Assembly (NCBI GenBank): GCA_903835235.1 | Contig: CAILMF010000079.1 | Location: 45,901 to 109,900 of the forward strand | Length of the DNA: 64,000 bases | Direction of reading: 5' to 3' | Origin: an uncultured Rhodospirillales bacterium | GTDB taxonomy: Bacteria > Pseudomonadota > Alphaproteobacteria > Acetobacterales > Acetobacteraceae | Part shown: positions 6,371-14,867 of the stretch, piece by piece | Position numbering within the stretch: position 1 is the stretch's first letter | Layout: each line of letters opens with the position of its first letter | The notes under the pieces: model-generated | Databases searched by the model: none | Seen by the model: the letters and a program-made list of their open reading frames with translations, nothing else | Told to the model about the DNA's origin: nothing | Position numbers and translations under genes: made by a program

Positions 6371-9145
6371 CTATTCCGCCGCCGCTTGCGTCGGGGCCGG
6401 CAGGGCGGCGGCGAAGCCCGGCGCGTGCGGCACGCTGAACTCCACCAGCAGCCCGCCCGTTGTCCATTGCCGCGCCAGCGTGCCGCCCAGCTGGCCCTGG
6501 ATGGTCTGCTCGATCACGCGGGAGCCGAAGCCGCGCCGCGTCGGCTCGGCCGCCGGCGGCCCGCCACTCTCGCGCCAGCTCAGCCACAGCCGCCGCTCCG
6601 CCAGCCGCCAGGTCACCGCAACCAACCCGCCCGGCTGCGACAGCGCGCCATACTTCACCGCATTGGTCGCCAGTTCGTGCAGCGCCATGCACAGCGCCTG
6701 GGTCGAACCCGCCTCCAGCATCACCGGCGGCCCCACCAGCTCGGCGCGGGACCCCGTCGCCCCCGGCGCGGTCGCCAGGAAGGGCGTCAGCTCGCCCTCC
6801 AGCAGCGCGCGCAGCTCGGCGCCCTGCCAGCGGCGCTGCGCCAGCACGGTATGGGCGCGGGCCAGCGCGGCAACGCGGCCCTCCACCGCGCGGATATAGT
6901 CCGGCTGGTTGTTCGCCTTGGTCAGCCGCAGCGCCGCCTGCACCACCGCCAGCGCGTTCTTGGCGCGGTGATCCACCTCGCGCATCAGCAGCGCGCTGTG
7001 CGCCTCCGCCCGCTTGCGTTCGGTGATGTCGTAATGCACCCCCAGCAGCCGGCGCCCCTGCCCGCCAGGGGCGGGGAAGCAGCGCCCCAGCCCGGCCAGC
7101 CACACCTCCCGCGCGCCGCCATCGGCCTGCGGGTGCAGCACGCGGAACTCGCTGCGGAACTCGGCGCCGGCCATGCCCGCCGCCAGCTCGGCGGCCACGC
7201 GGCGGCGGTCCTGCGGATGCACCCGGGCCAGCGCCTCCGGCCCGGTCGGCTGCGGGCCGTGCGGCGGAAAGCCCCACAGCGCGAAGCTCTGCGCCGACCA
7301 GCGCATCTCCACCCCCGGCGCCAGCACCTCCCAGGTGCCTATCCCCGCCGCCTCCTGCGCCAGGCGCAGCCGGTTCTCGCTCTCGGCCAGGGCTTCCTCG
7401 GCCAGCTTGCGGTCGGTGATGTCGTCCACCGCGAAGATGAAATGCAGCGGCCGCCCGCCATGGTCATGCAGCACCGAGGCCGTCAGGTTCACCCAGGTCG
7501 TCGCGGCATCGCGCCGCTGGTAGCGGCACTCCAGGAAGATCACCACTTCCTCGCCGGCCAGCAGCCGTTGCACCCGCGCCACGCTCTCGGCCAGGTCCTC
7601 GGCATGGGTGGTGTCCTGGAAGCGGCTGGCCAGCAGCTCGGCCCGGGTATAGCCCAGCATGGCGCAGAGCTGGTCATTCACCCGCAGCCAGCGGCCGTCC
7701 AGCGCCACATGCGCCATGCCGATCGCCGCCTGCTCGAAGGTGGCGCGGAAGCGCTCCTCGCTCTGCGCCAGCGCCGTCTGCAACCGGCGCTGCGGGGTGA
7801 TGTCGGTCTGGTTCACCACCAGGCGCATGCCGTCCGCGGCCTCCCGCGCGATCCATTGGGAGAGCACGACCATCGCCGTGCCGTCCTTGTGGCGCTGGGG
7901 CAATTCGCCGCGCCATTCGCCGTACCGCTCCACCGCGGCCAGGATCGCCTCGCGCTGGCCCGGCATGTAGTCGGTCAGCATGCGCCGCTGGTGGCCCTCG
8001 ATCTCGGCCGCGGTGTAGCCGTACATCCGCTCGCAGCCCAGCGACCAGTGCTGGATGGTGCCGTCCGGCAGCATGATCAGCGTGGCCGAAAGGTCCAGCG
8101 CGTCGGACAGCTCGCGCAGGTCCGTGGTGCGCGCCTCCACCCGCCGCTCCAGCGACGTATTGGTCCGCACCAGCCGCCAATGGTCACGCCGCACCTTCAG
8201 GCTCAGCAGCAGCAGCGCCAGCGTGGCCGGCAGCCCGAACATCGCATGCGTGGTGACGTTGTCCTGCCACTCCGTCACGATCGCCGAGCGTGGCCGGCCC
8301 ACATTGGCGTAGAGCGCGAATCCGTCCAGCTGGCGGGAGGCAACCAGCACGGTTTCCCCGGTGATGCCTGAGTTCATCATATAGACCGCATCCCGCCGCC
8401 CCGCGGCCGCGAAGGCGCTGAACTCGGTGCTGGCGCGCAGTACCGGCTGCGGGCCGTTCTCCCGGTGGGTGCGGACCAGCATCTGGCCATCGGCGCGCAG
8501 CAGGGCGGCGGTGTCCGCCCGGCCGCCCAATAGGCTGCGCATGGTCTCGGCCAGCTGCGCCGGCCGCACCGAGACATTGACCAGCCCCTCGAAGCCGCTG
8601 GCGCCGGGCAGGTTGCCGGTGCCTTCCCGCCGCCGGCTGACGGCGAAGAACGGCAGGTTGTCCAGCCGGCCGATATAGGTCCGGCTGATATGCACCGCTG
8701 GTGTGCCCGGTTGCGACAGGGCGAGGAAGAAGTCCCGGTCCGCCGCCACCTGCATGCCCCGCGGCATCGGGAAGACGTTGCTGCTGACCAGGCCTTCGCC
8801 GCCGGCGCTGACGACATAGGCGGCATCGGCCTGCGGCAATTCGGTCAACAGCTGCTTCAGCGCCGCGTGCAGCCGCGCTTCCTCCCGCAGGATCTGCTCG
8901 TCGCTCATGCCCCGCAGCAGGTCGTTCATGCGCCCGGTCAGCAGCACATGGGCGTTCAGCACGCGCGTCGCGTATTCGGCCGCCGCGTCGGCGCTGCGCA
9001 CCAGCTCCGCCTGGCTGTCGCGCCAGACCGAGCGCCAGCTGACCAGCGCGCCGACCGCCATGATCAGCAGCGGCAGCAGCACCGCGGCCCAGGGCAGCAG
9101 GCGCACCAGGACCGGCAATCTAGGCGAGGCGTAAGGCTGTGACAT
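6371..9145 (-). CDS. HWE-family sensor histidine kinase with multiple PAS domains
   Basis: About 924 aa. Membrane segment 1 (LLPWAAVLLPLLIMAVGALV, about 18-37) is followed by a periplasmic dCache-like sensor of about 260 residues and a second membrane segment (TLALLLLSLKV, about 307-320). Then come about four PAS/PAC units, with repeats such as GYTAAEIEG, GYTRAELLA and FVDDITDRK-like linkers. The HWE kinase core has phosphoacceptor His in MREVDHRAKNALAVV and N-box HELATNAVKYG. WRESGG supplies the W-x-E that defines the family, and a GFGSRVIEQ glycine box follows. ATG 9145 is used; a TTG lies one codon earlier. No response regulator gene is adjacent, so its partner is elsewhere. HWE kinases are typical of Alphaproteobacteria and often serve light or general stress sensing (family knowledge; not shown here). 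Confidence 0.92.
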   Translation of the reverse strand: MSQPYASPRLPVLVRLLPWAAVLLPLLIMAVGALVSWRSVWRDSQAELVRSADAAAEYATRVLNAHVLLTGRMNDLLRGMSDEQILREEARLHAALKQLLTELPQADAAYVVSAGGEGLVSSNVFPMPRGMQVAADRDFFLALSQPGTPAVHISRTYIGRLDNLPFFAVSRRREGTGNLPGASGFEGLVNVSVRPAQLAETMRSLLGGRADTAALLRADGQMLVRTHRENGPQPVLRASTEFSAFAAAGRRDAVYMMNSGITGETVLVASRQLDGFALYANVGRPRSAIVTEWQDNVTTHAMFGLPATLALLLLSLKVRRDHWRLVRTNTSLERRVEARTTDLRELSDALDLSATLIMLPDGTIQHWSLGCERMYGYTAAEIEGHQRRMLTDYMPGQREAILAAVERYGEWRGELPQRHKDGTAMVVLSQWIAREAADGMRLVVNQTDITPQRRLQTALAQSEERFRATFEQAAIGMAHVALDGRWLRVNDQLCAMLGYTRAELLASRFQDTTHAEDLAESVARVQRLLAGEEVVIFLECRYQRRDAATTWVNLTASVLHDHGGRPLHFIFAVDDITDRKLAEEALAESENRLRLAQEAAGIGTWEVLAPGVEMRWSAQSFALWGFPPHGPQPTGPEALARVHPQDRRRVAAELAAGMAGAEFRSEFRVLHPQADGGAREVWLAGLGRCFPAPGGQGRRLLGVHYDITERKRAEAHSALLMREVDHRAKNALAVVQAALRLTKANNQPDYIRAVEGRVAALARAHTVLAQRRWQGAELRALLEGELTPFLATAPGATGSRAELVGPPVMLEAGSTQALCMALHELATNAVKYGALSQPGGLVAVTWRLAERRLWLSWRESGGPPAAEPTRRGFGSRVIEQTIQGQLGGTLARQWTTGGLLVEFSVPHAPGFAAALPAPTQAAAE

Positions 9146-9358
9146 CAACGCCTGGCTGAAAGGGGAAGTGGTATCCGCACCAAAGCATTTCGGCCCACCC
9201 GCCGCACGGCCGAACCGACCCTTCGGCGCCAGGCTCAGCCGAACGTGATCCGGCGTCGCGCCAGGCGAGGGGTCCGTTGCGCAGGTGCCTGCCAGGGCAT
9301 GTTATTCGCCTGCCGAAGCGGCAGCCGATTCCGCGTGGCTGGCCCCTGCCGCAGCCAG

Positions 9359-9461
9359 CTAGAGTCTGTCAGGCGCAGACAGAAGCGCCTGACAGACTCT
9401 AAGCTGTTGTTTGAGCGGCTGATTCGCGCCGCCGGTGATTCCGCCGGCGACGATCAGACGC
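9359..9461 (+). repeat. Dispersed 102-bp hairpin repeat, copy B
   Basis: Second copy of the element at 5534-5635, here in plus orientation with one extra base. Stem arms are 9360-9376 and 9385-9401 (17 bp, perfect) around the loop AGACAGAA; the conserved tail ends GACGATCAGACGC. Compared with copy A the outer stem has changed on both sides so that pairing is kept. It sits upstream of the HWE kinase gene. A weak third relic (GAGCGGCTGATTC and GCGATCAGGCGC) lies at 52701-52733. Confidence 0.8.
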
Positions 9462-9462
9462 C

Positions 9463-9509
9463 ACAGCACTATCCGCTCACGCTGATTCAGCGTGAGCGGA
9501 TAGTGCTGT
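9463..9509. repeat. 23-bp perfect hairpin with one-base loop
   Basis: Arms 9463-9485 (starting ACAGCACTATCCGCTCACGC) and 9487-9509 are exact complements around a single T. The hairpin abuts hairpin repeat copy B and lies 40 bp after the 3' end of the minus-strand dehydrogenase. It may end that transcript or be the remnant of a palindromic mobile element. The 404-bp gap 9146-9549 otherwise shows no gene. Confidence 0.7.
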
Positions 9510-9549
9510 AGTGCGGCCCTGTGCGTGCAGGAAGCGTGGACGCTGCCGG

Positions 9550-10485
9550 CTAGCCCGGGATCGGCGAGGCAAGCGGCTCGCCCGCCAGGAAGCGGCGGAT
9601 GTTCTCGCGCAGCTGCGCGATCGTCATCTCCCGCGCCTCCGGCGCCCAGCCGGCGATGTGCGGGGTCAGGATGACGTTGCGCATGTCGCACAGCGCGGCG
9701 GGAATCTCCGGCTCGCCCTCATACACGTCCAGCCCGGCACCGCCGATGATGCCCTCGCGCAGCCCCGCCACCAGCGCCGCATTGTCCACCACGCTGCCGC
9801 GGCCGATATTCACCAGCCGGCCGCGCGGGCCGAGCGCGCGGAGCACCGCCGCGTCCACCAGGTGGTGCGTCCCGGCGCCGCCCGGCGCCGCCACCACCAG
9901 GTGGTCCGCCCATTCCGCCAGGGCCAGCGCGCTGGGGAAGGCCCGCCAGGGCAGCGCCGGCTTCGGTGTGCGGGTGTGGTAGCCGACCTGCATTTCGAAG
10001 CCCTCGGCACGGCGGCCGATGCGTTCTCCCACCGCGCCCAGGCCGAGAATGCCCAGGCGCTTGCCAGTGGGGATGGGCTGCGGCGTCAGGCCGCTGCGCC
10101 ACAGGCCGGCGCGCGCATTGGCGTCGAAGCGCGGCAGGTCCCGCAGTTGCGCCAGCAGCAGTGCCATGGCGTGGTCGGCCACCGCCGCCGCGTTGCTGCT
10201 GGCACCATGGGTAATGCCAATGCCACGGGCCCGCGCGGCGGCGACGTCCACCTCGTCGTAGCCCGTGCCGGTGCAGGAGATCAGCCCGAGCTGCGGCAGC
10301 AGCGCGATCTCCGCCGCCGCCAGCCCAATTGAGCCCGCGGTGACCACGATGCGCACCCGGGCGCGGACTTCCGGCGCAAGCGCGGCAACGCCGGCGGCAT
10401 GTGCCTTGTGCACGCGGAAATCGCGGGACAGCGCCTCGCCCACGTCCTGCGTGGCCGAGCGCAGGATGATGTCGACTTCACTCAT
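9550..10485 (-). CDS. D-isomer-specific 2-hydroxyacid dehydrogenase (glyoxylate/hydroxypyruvate reductase-like)
   Basis: About 311-aa NAD(P)-dependent oxidoreductase. The Rossmann glycine motif is GILGLGAVGERIG at about 147-159, with HTR at the end of the second strand, which suggests NADPH preference. The catalytic Arg is in NIGRGSVVD (about 232), Glu in GLDVYEGEP (about 260) and His in LTPHIAG (about 283). These are the three conserved residues of the family. The N-terminal substrate domain carries SCTGTGYDEVD. ATG 10485 fits the normal length. It stands alone between a hairpin region and the MCP gene, which ends 77 bp upstream in the same direction. The exact substrate (glyoxylate, hydroxypyruvate or another 2-keto acid) cannot be fixed. 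Confidence 0.9.
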   Translation of the reverse strand: MSEVDIILRSATQDVGEALSRDFRVHKAHAAGVAALAPEVRARVRIVVTAGSIGLAAAEIALLPQLGLISCTGTGYDEVDVAAARARGIGITHGASSNAAAVADHAMALLLAQLRDLPRFDANARAGLWRSGLTPQPIPTGKRLGILGLGAVGERIGRRAEGFEMQVGYHTRTPKPALPWRAFPSALALAEWADHLVVAAPGGAGTHHLVDAAVLRALGPRGRLVNIGRGSVVDNAALVAGLREGIIGGAGLDVYEGEPEIPAALCDMRNVILTPHIAGWAPEAREMTIAQLRENIRRFLAGEPLASPIPG

Positions 10486-10562
10486 GGCGCCAGCCTAGGC
10501 AAGGCCGGCGGCTGTGGCCAGATTGCCCGAGAGCGGGGCGAGGGCCCTGGGGCCGCCGGCGG

Positions 10563-12608
10563 CTACGCCACCAGCGCGTCCTGATCCTGGCCCATCAGGC
10601 TATTGAGCAGCGCCTGGAGCACGGCGTGCTCGGCCTCATTGAGGTCGAAGCGCAGGCGCGCTGTACCGCCGCCGGACCCAACCACGCAAAAGGCCAGCAT
10701 GGCCCGGGTCCCTTGCACCTGAAGTCGGCCGCGCTGGCCGGCCAACAGGTCCTGGCCGGTGCGGAATGCGGCACCACTGATCGAGATATCGACCAACTCG
10801 CCGTCCAGCCGCATGCCCCCTTCCATCACAACAGCCGCCTGTTTGCCAACCGTCAGCCGCTGGTGGGCACGCCGGTCAACCTCGGGCGTGGCGGTGCGCA
10901 CAATCTGCACCAACACTCGACGCAGTTCTTCAACCGCGGCTCGCGCCTCGCCTGTCCCGCTGCGGGCCTGGACGGCCCGGCTGCCGACATCGCCGCTCGC
11001 GGTGGTCACCTCGCCAATTCGCGCCGATACCGCCCGTGCCGCATCGGAGGTCCGCAACACGGCCTGCACGATCTCCCGCGTCGCAGCGGACTGTTCCTCG
11101 ACCGCGGCAGCGATGGCGGTGGAGGTTCGCTCCATCTCGCCGATGCTGTTGGCAATGCCGCCAATTCCCGCCACCGCCTGGTCGGTCGCCATGGCGATGG
11201 CACGCACCTGCTTGCTGATATCCTCGGTCGCGCGCGCCGTCTGCGCTGCCAGCGCCTTCACCTCGGAAGCGACCACCGCAAAGCCCTTGCCCGCTTCGCC
11301 CGCGCGCGCGGCCTCGATCGTGGCGTTCAGCGCCAGCAGATTGGTCCGCTCGGCGATTTCGCGGATGGTGTTCGCCACGACACCGATCTGGCCCACGGCA
11401 TCGGCCAGGCCGCCGATATTGTCACGGCTGGCTTCACTGCTGGCCGCACCCTCCCGCGCAACGGCCGCCGCCTCGGCGCTGCGCTGGGAGATCTCCTGGA
11501 TCGCCAGCGTCAGTTGTTCGGCCGAGCGGCCCACCGTCTCGGAGTTGTCCAAGGCATCCTGCGCCGAGATCGCCACCGAGCCGCTGTTCACGGCGACGTC
11601 ATTGGCGGCTTCGGCCATTGCGGCGACGTCCTGCTCCATCGCCAGCATCCGCTCGGACATCCTGCCTACTGCGGAGATGGTCTCCCGCTCCACGGCATCG
11701 GCCATGGTGCGCAGCGCCTCGGCACGCGCAATGCCCGCCGCCTGGCGTTCATGCTCAGCGGCCTCGGCCAACGCGGCAATCTGTGCCAGATCGTCGCGGA
11801 TCGCCTCGCGCATCACCTTCAACGCCAGCAGCAACTGTGCGGTCTCGCTGCGCCCCGCCTTCGCCGGCAGCTTCACCGACGTGTCCAGCCGCCGCTCCGC
11901 GACATCCTTGGCCAGTTGCACCGCGCGCCGCAACGCCGGCACGATCGCCTGGGTCAGCGCCACGGTGACCAGCAGGGCCACCAGGCCGGCCACGCCAAGC
12001 GCGATGGTGCCCGCCTTGACGCCGTCTTCGCCCAGCGTCGCCGCGCGGGCCCGCAGCTCGAAGCCATCGGCCAACACGGCTTCGGTGGCCAGGTCTGCCT
12101 GGGCCTGCGCCGCTGCCAGCTGCTCGGCCAGGGCCGCCGGCGCCAGGCTGGTTGCCGCAAGTGGCCGCAGCGCCGCAATCAGGGTTTCCAGCAAGCGCCG
12201 TGTATCCGGCGAAACGGAACGCTCCTGCGCCACGGCGATATCATCGAGAATCTCACCGATCGCCGGTGCCACATCGGGCGCGATCGCGTGCGGTACGGCG
12301 GGCGACGCCACCGCCTGACCGCGTGCCACACCCAGCAGGCGCTGCCGTTCACTGGGCTGCGCGACCGGCGCCGCCGCCAGTGCCTGCGCCGCCAGTGCCT
12401 GCGCTGCCTGCACCGCCACGCGACCCTGCAGATGTGCCAGCTTCGCCTCCGCCGCGCGGATATGGCTGATCGACAGCACCGCTTCGTCGAACACCTGCAC
12501 GCTCAGTCCACCAAGCTGGCGCTCGATACTCAGGGCATGCAGCCCCAGTGCGAGCGTGACGGCCAGCGAACACAGCGCCGACAATAAAATCTTCAGTCTG
12601 ATCGACAT
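10563..12608 (-). CDS. Methyl-accepting chemotaxis protein with C-terminal PilZ domain
   Basis: About 681 aa. Membrane segment 1 is at about 7-25, a helical sensor of about 170 residues follows, and segment 2 ([22 protein letters not shown]) is near 205. Then come a HAMP region and a long signalling coiled coil whose hairpin tip reads [35 protein letters not shown] (about 410-444, the universal MCP tip). The last 105 residues form a PilZ domain with the c-di-GMP-binding patterns RRAHQR and DISISGAAF. Chemotaxis signalling therefore appears linked to c-di-GMP. No che genes are nearby. It starts 21 bp after the cupredoxin gene in the same direction and may be co-transcribed with it. Confidence 0.93.
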   Translation of the reverse strand: MSIRLKILLSALCSLAVTLALGLHALSIERQLGGLSVQVFDEAVLSISHIRAAEAKLAHLQGRVAVQAAQALAAQALAAAPVAQPSERQRLLGVARGQAVASPAVPHAIAPDVAPAIGEILDDIAVAQERSVSPDTRRLLETLIAALRPLAATSLAPAALAEQLAAAQAQADLATEAVLADGFELRARAATLGEDGVKAGTIALGVAGLVALLVTVALTQAIVPALRRAVQLAKDVAERRLDTSVKLPAKAGRSETAQLLLALKVMREAIRDDLAQIAALAEAAEHERQAAGIARAEALRTMADAVERETISAVGRMSERMLAMEQDVAAMAEAANDVAVNSGSVAISAQDALDNSETVGRSAEQLTLAIQEISQRSAEAAAVAREGAASSEASRDNIGGLADAVGQIGVVANTIREIAERTNLLALNATIEAARAGEAGKGFAVVASEVKALAAQTARATEDISKQVRAIAMATDQAVAGIGGIANSIGEMERTSTAIAAAVEEQSAATREIVQAVLRTSDAARAVSARIGEVTTASGDVGSRAVQARSGTGEARAAVEELRRVLVQIVRTATPEVDRRAHQRLTVGKQAAVVMEGGMRLDGELVDISISGAAFRTGQDLLAGQRGRLQVQGTRAMLAFCVVGSGGGTARLRFDLNEAEHAVLQALLNSLMGQDQDALVA

Positions 12609-12629
12609 GCGACGGCGCTCCGGGACGAG

Positions 12630-12968
12630 TTACTGGACCTTGACGATCATCCGCATGCGCGGGTGGATGACGCAGCGCACGTCGTTGTCGCCGGAAACGT
12701 TGAACTCGATATCGGTATGGTCGCCCGGGCGCTGCAGCGTGGAGATGCGGCTGGCGCCGGCGGGGTCGCGCACCTGCACGTTGTGGGCGATGACGTCGTC
12801 GTTCTGGAAGCGCACCTGCGCCCCCTTCGCCACGGTCAGCACCTCGGCACTGAAGGCGCGGTCCTTCTGGCCGACCACCTGCAGGCCGGATTGCGCGACG
12901 GCAGCGGCGGAAAGCCCCACCAGCAGCGCAGCGGCGGCGAGGAGCGCGGGCGTGGAAATCCTGATCAT
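12630..12968 (-). CDS. Periplasmic cupredoxin (plastocyanin-like blue-copper protein)
   Basis: 112 aa with a signal peptide (residues 1-25, ending AAAVAQ). Type-1 copper ligands are readable: His62 in IAHNV, Cys99, His102 and Met107 in a C-x2-H-x4-M arrangement (C-VI-H-PRMR-M), as in plastocyanin. It should carry electrons in the periplasm. The ATG at 12968 lies seven bases after the stop of the di-haem peroxidase gene, so the cupredoxin is the likely electron donor to that enzyme, as in methylamine-utilisation or cytochrome peroxidase clusters (inference). The peroxidase gene itself is interrupted, which makes the present use of this protein uncertain. Confidence 0.88.
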   Translation of the reverse strand: MIRISTPALLAAAALLVGLSAAAVAQSGLQVVGQKDRAFSAEVLTVAKGAQVRFQNDDVIAHNVQVRDPAGASRISTLQRPGDHTDIEFNVSGDNDVRCVIHPRMRMIVKVQ

Positions 12969-12975
12969 GGCGGGG

Positions 12976-14031
12976 TCATTCCTCGTTGGCGGGCAGGTTG
13001 GGCAGGGGCATCGGGTCGTCCTCGCTGGTCAGGGTGCGGAGGAAGGCGACCAGGTCGGCCACTTCGGCATCGGTCAGCGACAGGCGGCGCATCTCGGCAG
13101 ACAGGCTGGGCCGCTGGATGAAGCCGGTGTCGTAGTGCCGTATCGCCTCGGCCATGGTGGCCACCGAACCGTCGTGCATGTAGGGCGCGCGCTGCGCCAC
13201 GTTGCGCAGCGTGGGCGTCTTGAAGGCGTGCTGCAGCACCGGCACGTCGGGCATCAGCGCGCCGCGGCCGAGGTCCTCGCCGGGCAGGCCGATGTCATGG
13301 AAGCTGTCATCGGTCAGCCGCCAGCCGCTGTGGCAGGCCGCGCAATTGGCCTTGCCGTTGAACAGGCGGAAGCCGTTCTGCGCCGAGGCGCTGATCGCCT
13401 GGGCGTCGCCCGCGACCCAACGGTCGAACGGTGCCAGGTTGCTGACGATGGTGCGCTAGAAGGTGGCGAGCGCGGCGGCGATGCCTTCCCCCGTCACCTG
13501 CTCCTGGCCGAAGGCCTCACCGAACATGCGCCGGTAGCCGGGCACCGCGCCCAGCTCGGCCACCAGTTCGTCCAGCGGCTGGTTCATTTCCCCCGCATCG
13601 GTCACTGGCCCCAGCGCCTGATCCTCAAGGCTGTCCTTGCGGCCGTCCCACATCAGGGGTTCGGCCCAGGCCAGGTTGAGGATGGTCGGGCTGGCCCGGC
13701 GCAAGGTATTCGCATGGTCGCCACGGGCGCGGCGCAGGCCATCCTCCCACCCCAGGGCCGGGTTGTGGCAACTGGCGCAGGAAGTGGCGTTGGAGCGCGA
13801 CAGGCGGGGGTCGAAGAACAACGCCTGGCCCAGCCGAAGCTTGGCATCGGAATAGGGGTTGGCCGCTGGAAACGGAATGGCGGCCGGCCGCCGGTACAGC
13901 GCCTGCAACGAGGCGAGCGTCGGCACCGCAACCTGGTCCGGCGCGCCTTGGGCCGCGGCAAGCCCGAGTCCGATGGCCACCAACCCGGCGAGGGCGCCGC
14001 GCGGAAGGCCGCTCCGGGCCGTCCGAAACAT
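12976..14031 (-). pseudogene. Di-haem cytochrome c peroxidase / MauG family gene split by an in-frame TAG
   Basis: A single reading frame from ATG 14031 would give about 351 residues, the normal length of the family, but TAG at 13458-13456 stops it after about 191. The 5' part has a signal peptide and the first haem site SCASCH. The 3' part, in the same frame, continues TIVSNLAPFDRW, the second haem site CAACH, HDIGLPGED and FKTPTLRNV, and ends at 12976. The interrupted spot reads ATF-stop-RTIVS. Family members usually have Glu there (ATFERT-), so one change GAG to TAG would explain it. Possible explanations are recent inactivation, a sequencing error or amber readthrough. An alternative start at 14064 would put acidic residues before the signal peptide. 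The gene leads into the cupredoxin gene. Confidence 0.85.
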
Positions 14032-14298
14032 CTCTTTGAACACGATCGGCCATTCCTCAAGCATCTCGCGGGGGCGACCAGCAACACACTGAGGATCGCC
14101 GCAGCGAGAGGCCCTCTGCGCGCTGCAGCGCTCGAGGTCGGAGCCTATGTGATTGGAATAACCGAACCGTGAAGACGATGCCGGGGCAGCAATGCCGAGT
14201 GAAGCAGGCGCGGCCCTCTCTCCCGTTGCGGCCGCTGACGATTGCCGCCGCCGTCTCAAGGCGTTCAACGACGGAAGGCGGGGTGATGCGGCGACCTG

Positions 14299-14745
14299 CT
14301 ATCCCTGCTTGCGCAGGGGGCGAACGAAACGCGACCCAACCTCCGCAAAGCCAGTCGCCTGGCAGAACGCCTGGAGGAAGGGCGCGCCCGCCGGTACGCC
14401 CATTTCCAGCTTGCTGCAGCCGGCGGAACGCGCGGCCTGGGCGGCGGCCTTCAGCAGCATCCGGCCAATCCCGATCCGCCGTTCCTCGGGGTTCACCAGC
14501 AAGGTCGTGATCTGCGCGGTCGCACGCGCGTCGTCGAGCGTTGGATACCAATGCATCACCAGAAGGCCGCTTGGCGGACCCCAGCGCAGGGCCACCAGCG
14601 CCGCGCCGGGCGCATCGCGCAGGGTCGTCAGCCGATCCGCGAGATCGCGCGGGTCGACCGGGTGTCCTGCCATGCCCAGCAGCGTGGCGATGCCTGGCGC
14701 CTCGGCTGCGGTGGCAGCGCGGATTTCCAACCCGAAGCGCGACAT
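14299..14745 (-). CDS. GNAT family N-acetyltransferase
   Basis: 148 aa, the usual size of a single GNAT domain. The acetyl-CoA binding motif A is RRIGIGRMLLKAAAQAAR (about 89-106), following a beta strand ITTLLVNPE. Motif B is GCSKLEMGVPAGAPFLQAFCQATGF (about 109-133). The acyl acceptor is unknown. The gene stands alone, with 234 bp of featureless sequence between it and the peroxidase start and 122 bp before the RND gene. No strong ribosome-binding site precedes the ATG at 14745. Confidence 0.88.
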   Translation of the reverse strand: MSRFGLEIRAATAAEAPGIATLLGMAGHPVDPRDLADRLTTLRDAPGAALVALRWGPPSGLLVMHWYPTLDDARATAQITTLLVNPEERRIGIGRMLLKAAAQAARSAGCSKLEMGVPAGAPFLQAFCQATGFAEVGSRFVRPLRKQG

Positions 14746-14867
14746 CGACGATTCAATCCCCGGCTCAGGTCAGGATCGAATGGATATGCGCCGCTCGACG
14801 CAAAACGCCAGCCCAGGCCTGCAGCGTCAGGGCCGGCGCTGCTGCAGGGTGCCTGCAGGCCCGCACG

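Noticed and set aside
12976..13458. Frameshift as cause of the broken peroxidase
   Set aside because: Both halves are in the same frame, and only the TAG codon separates them; no insertion or deletion is needed.
14065..14298. Small gene in the gap between peroxidase and GNAT genes
   Set aside because: No frame with a convincing ribosome-binding site or sensible composition was found; I see no feature there.
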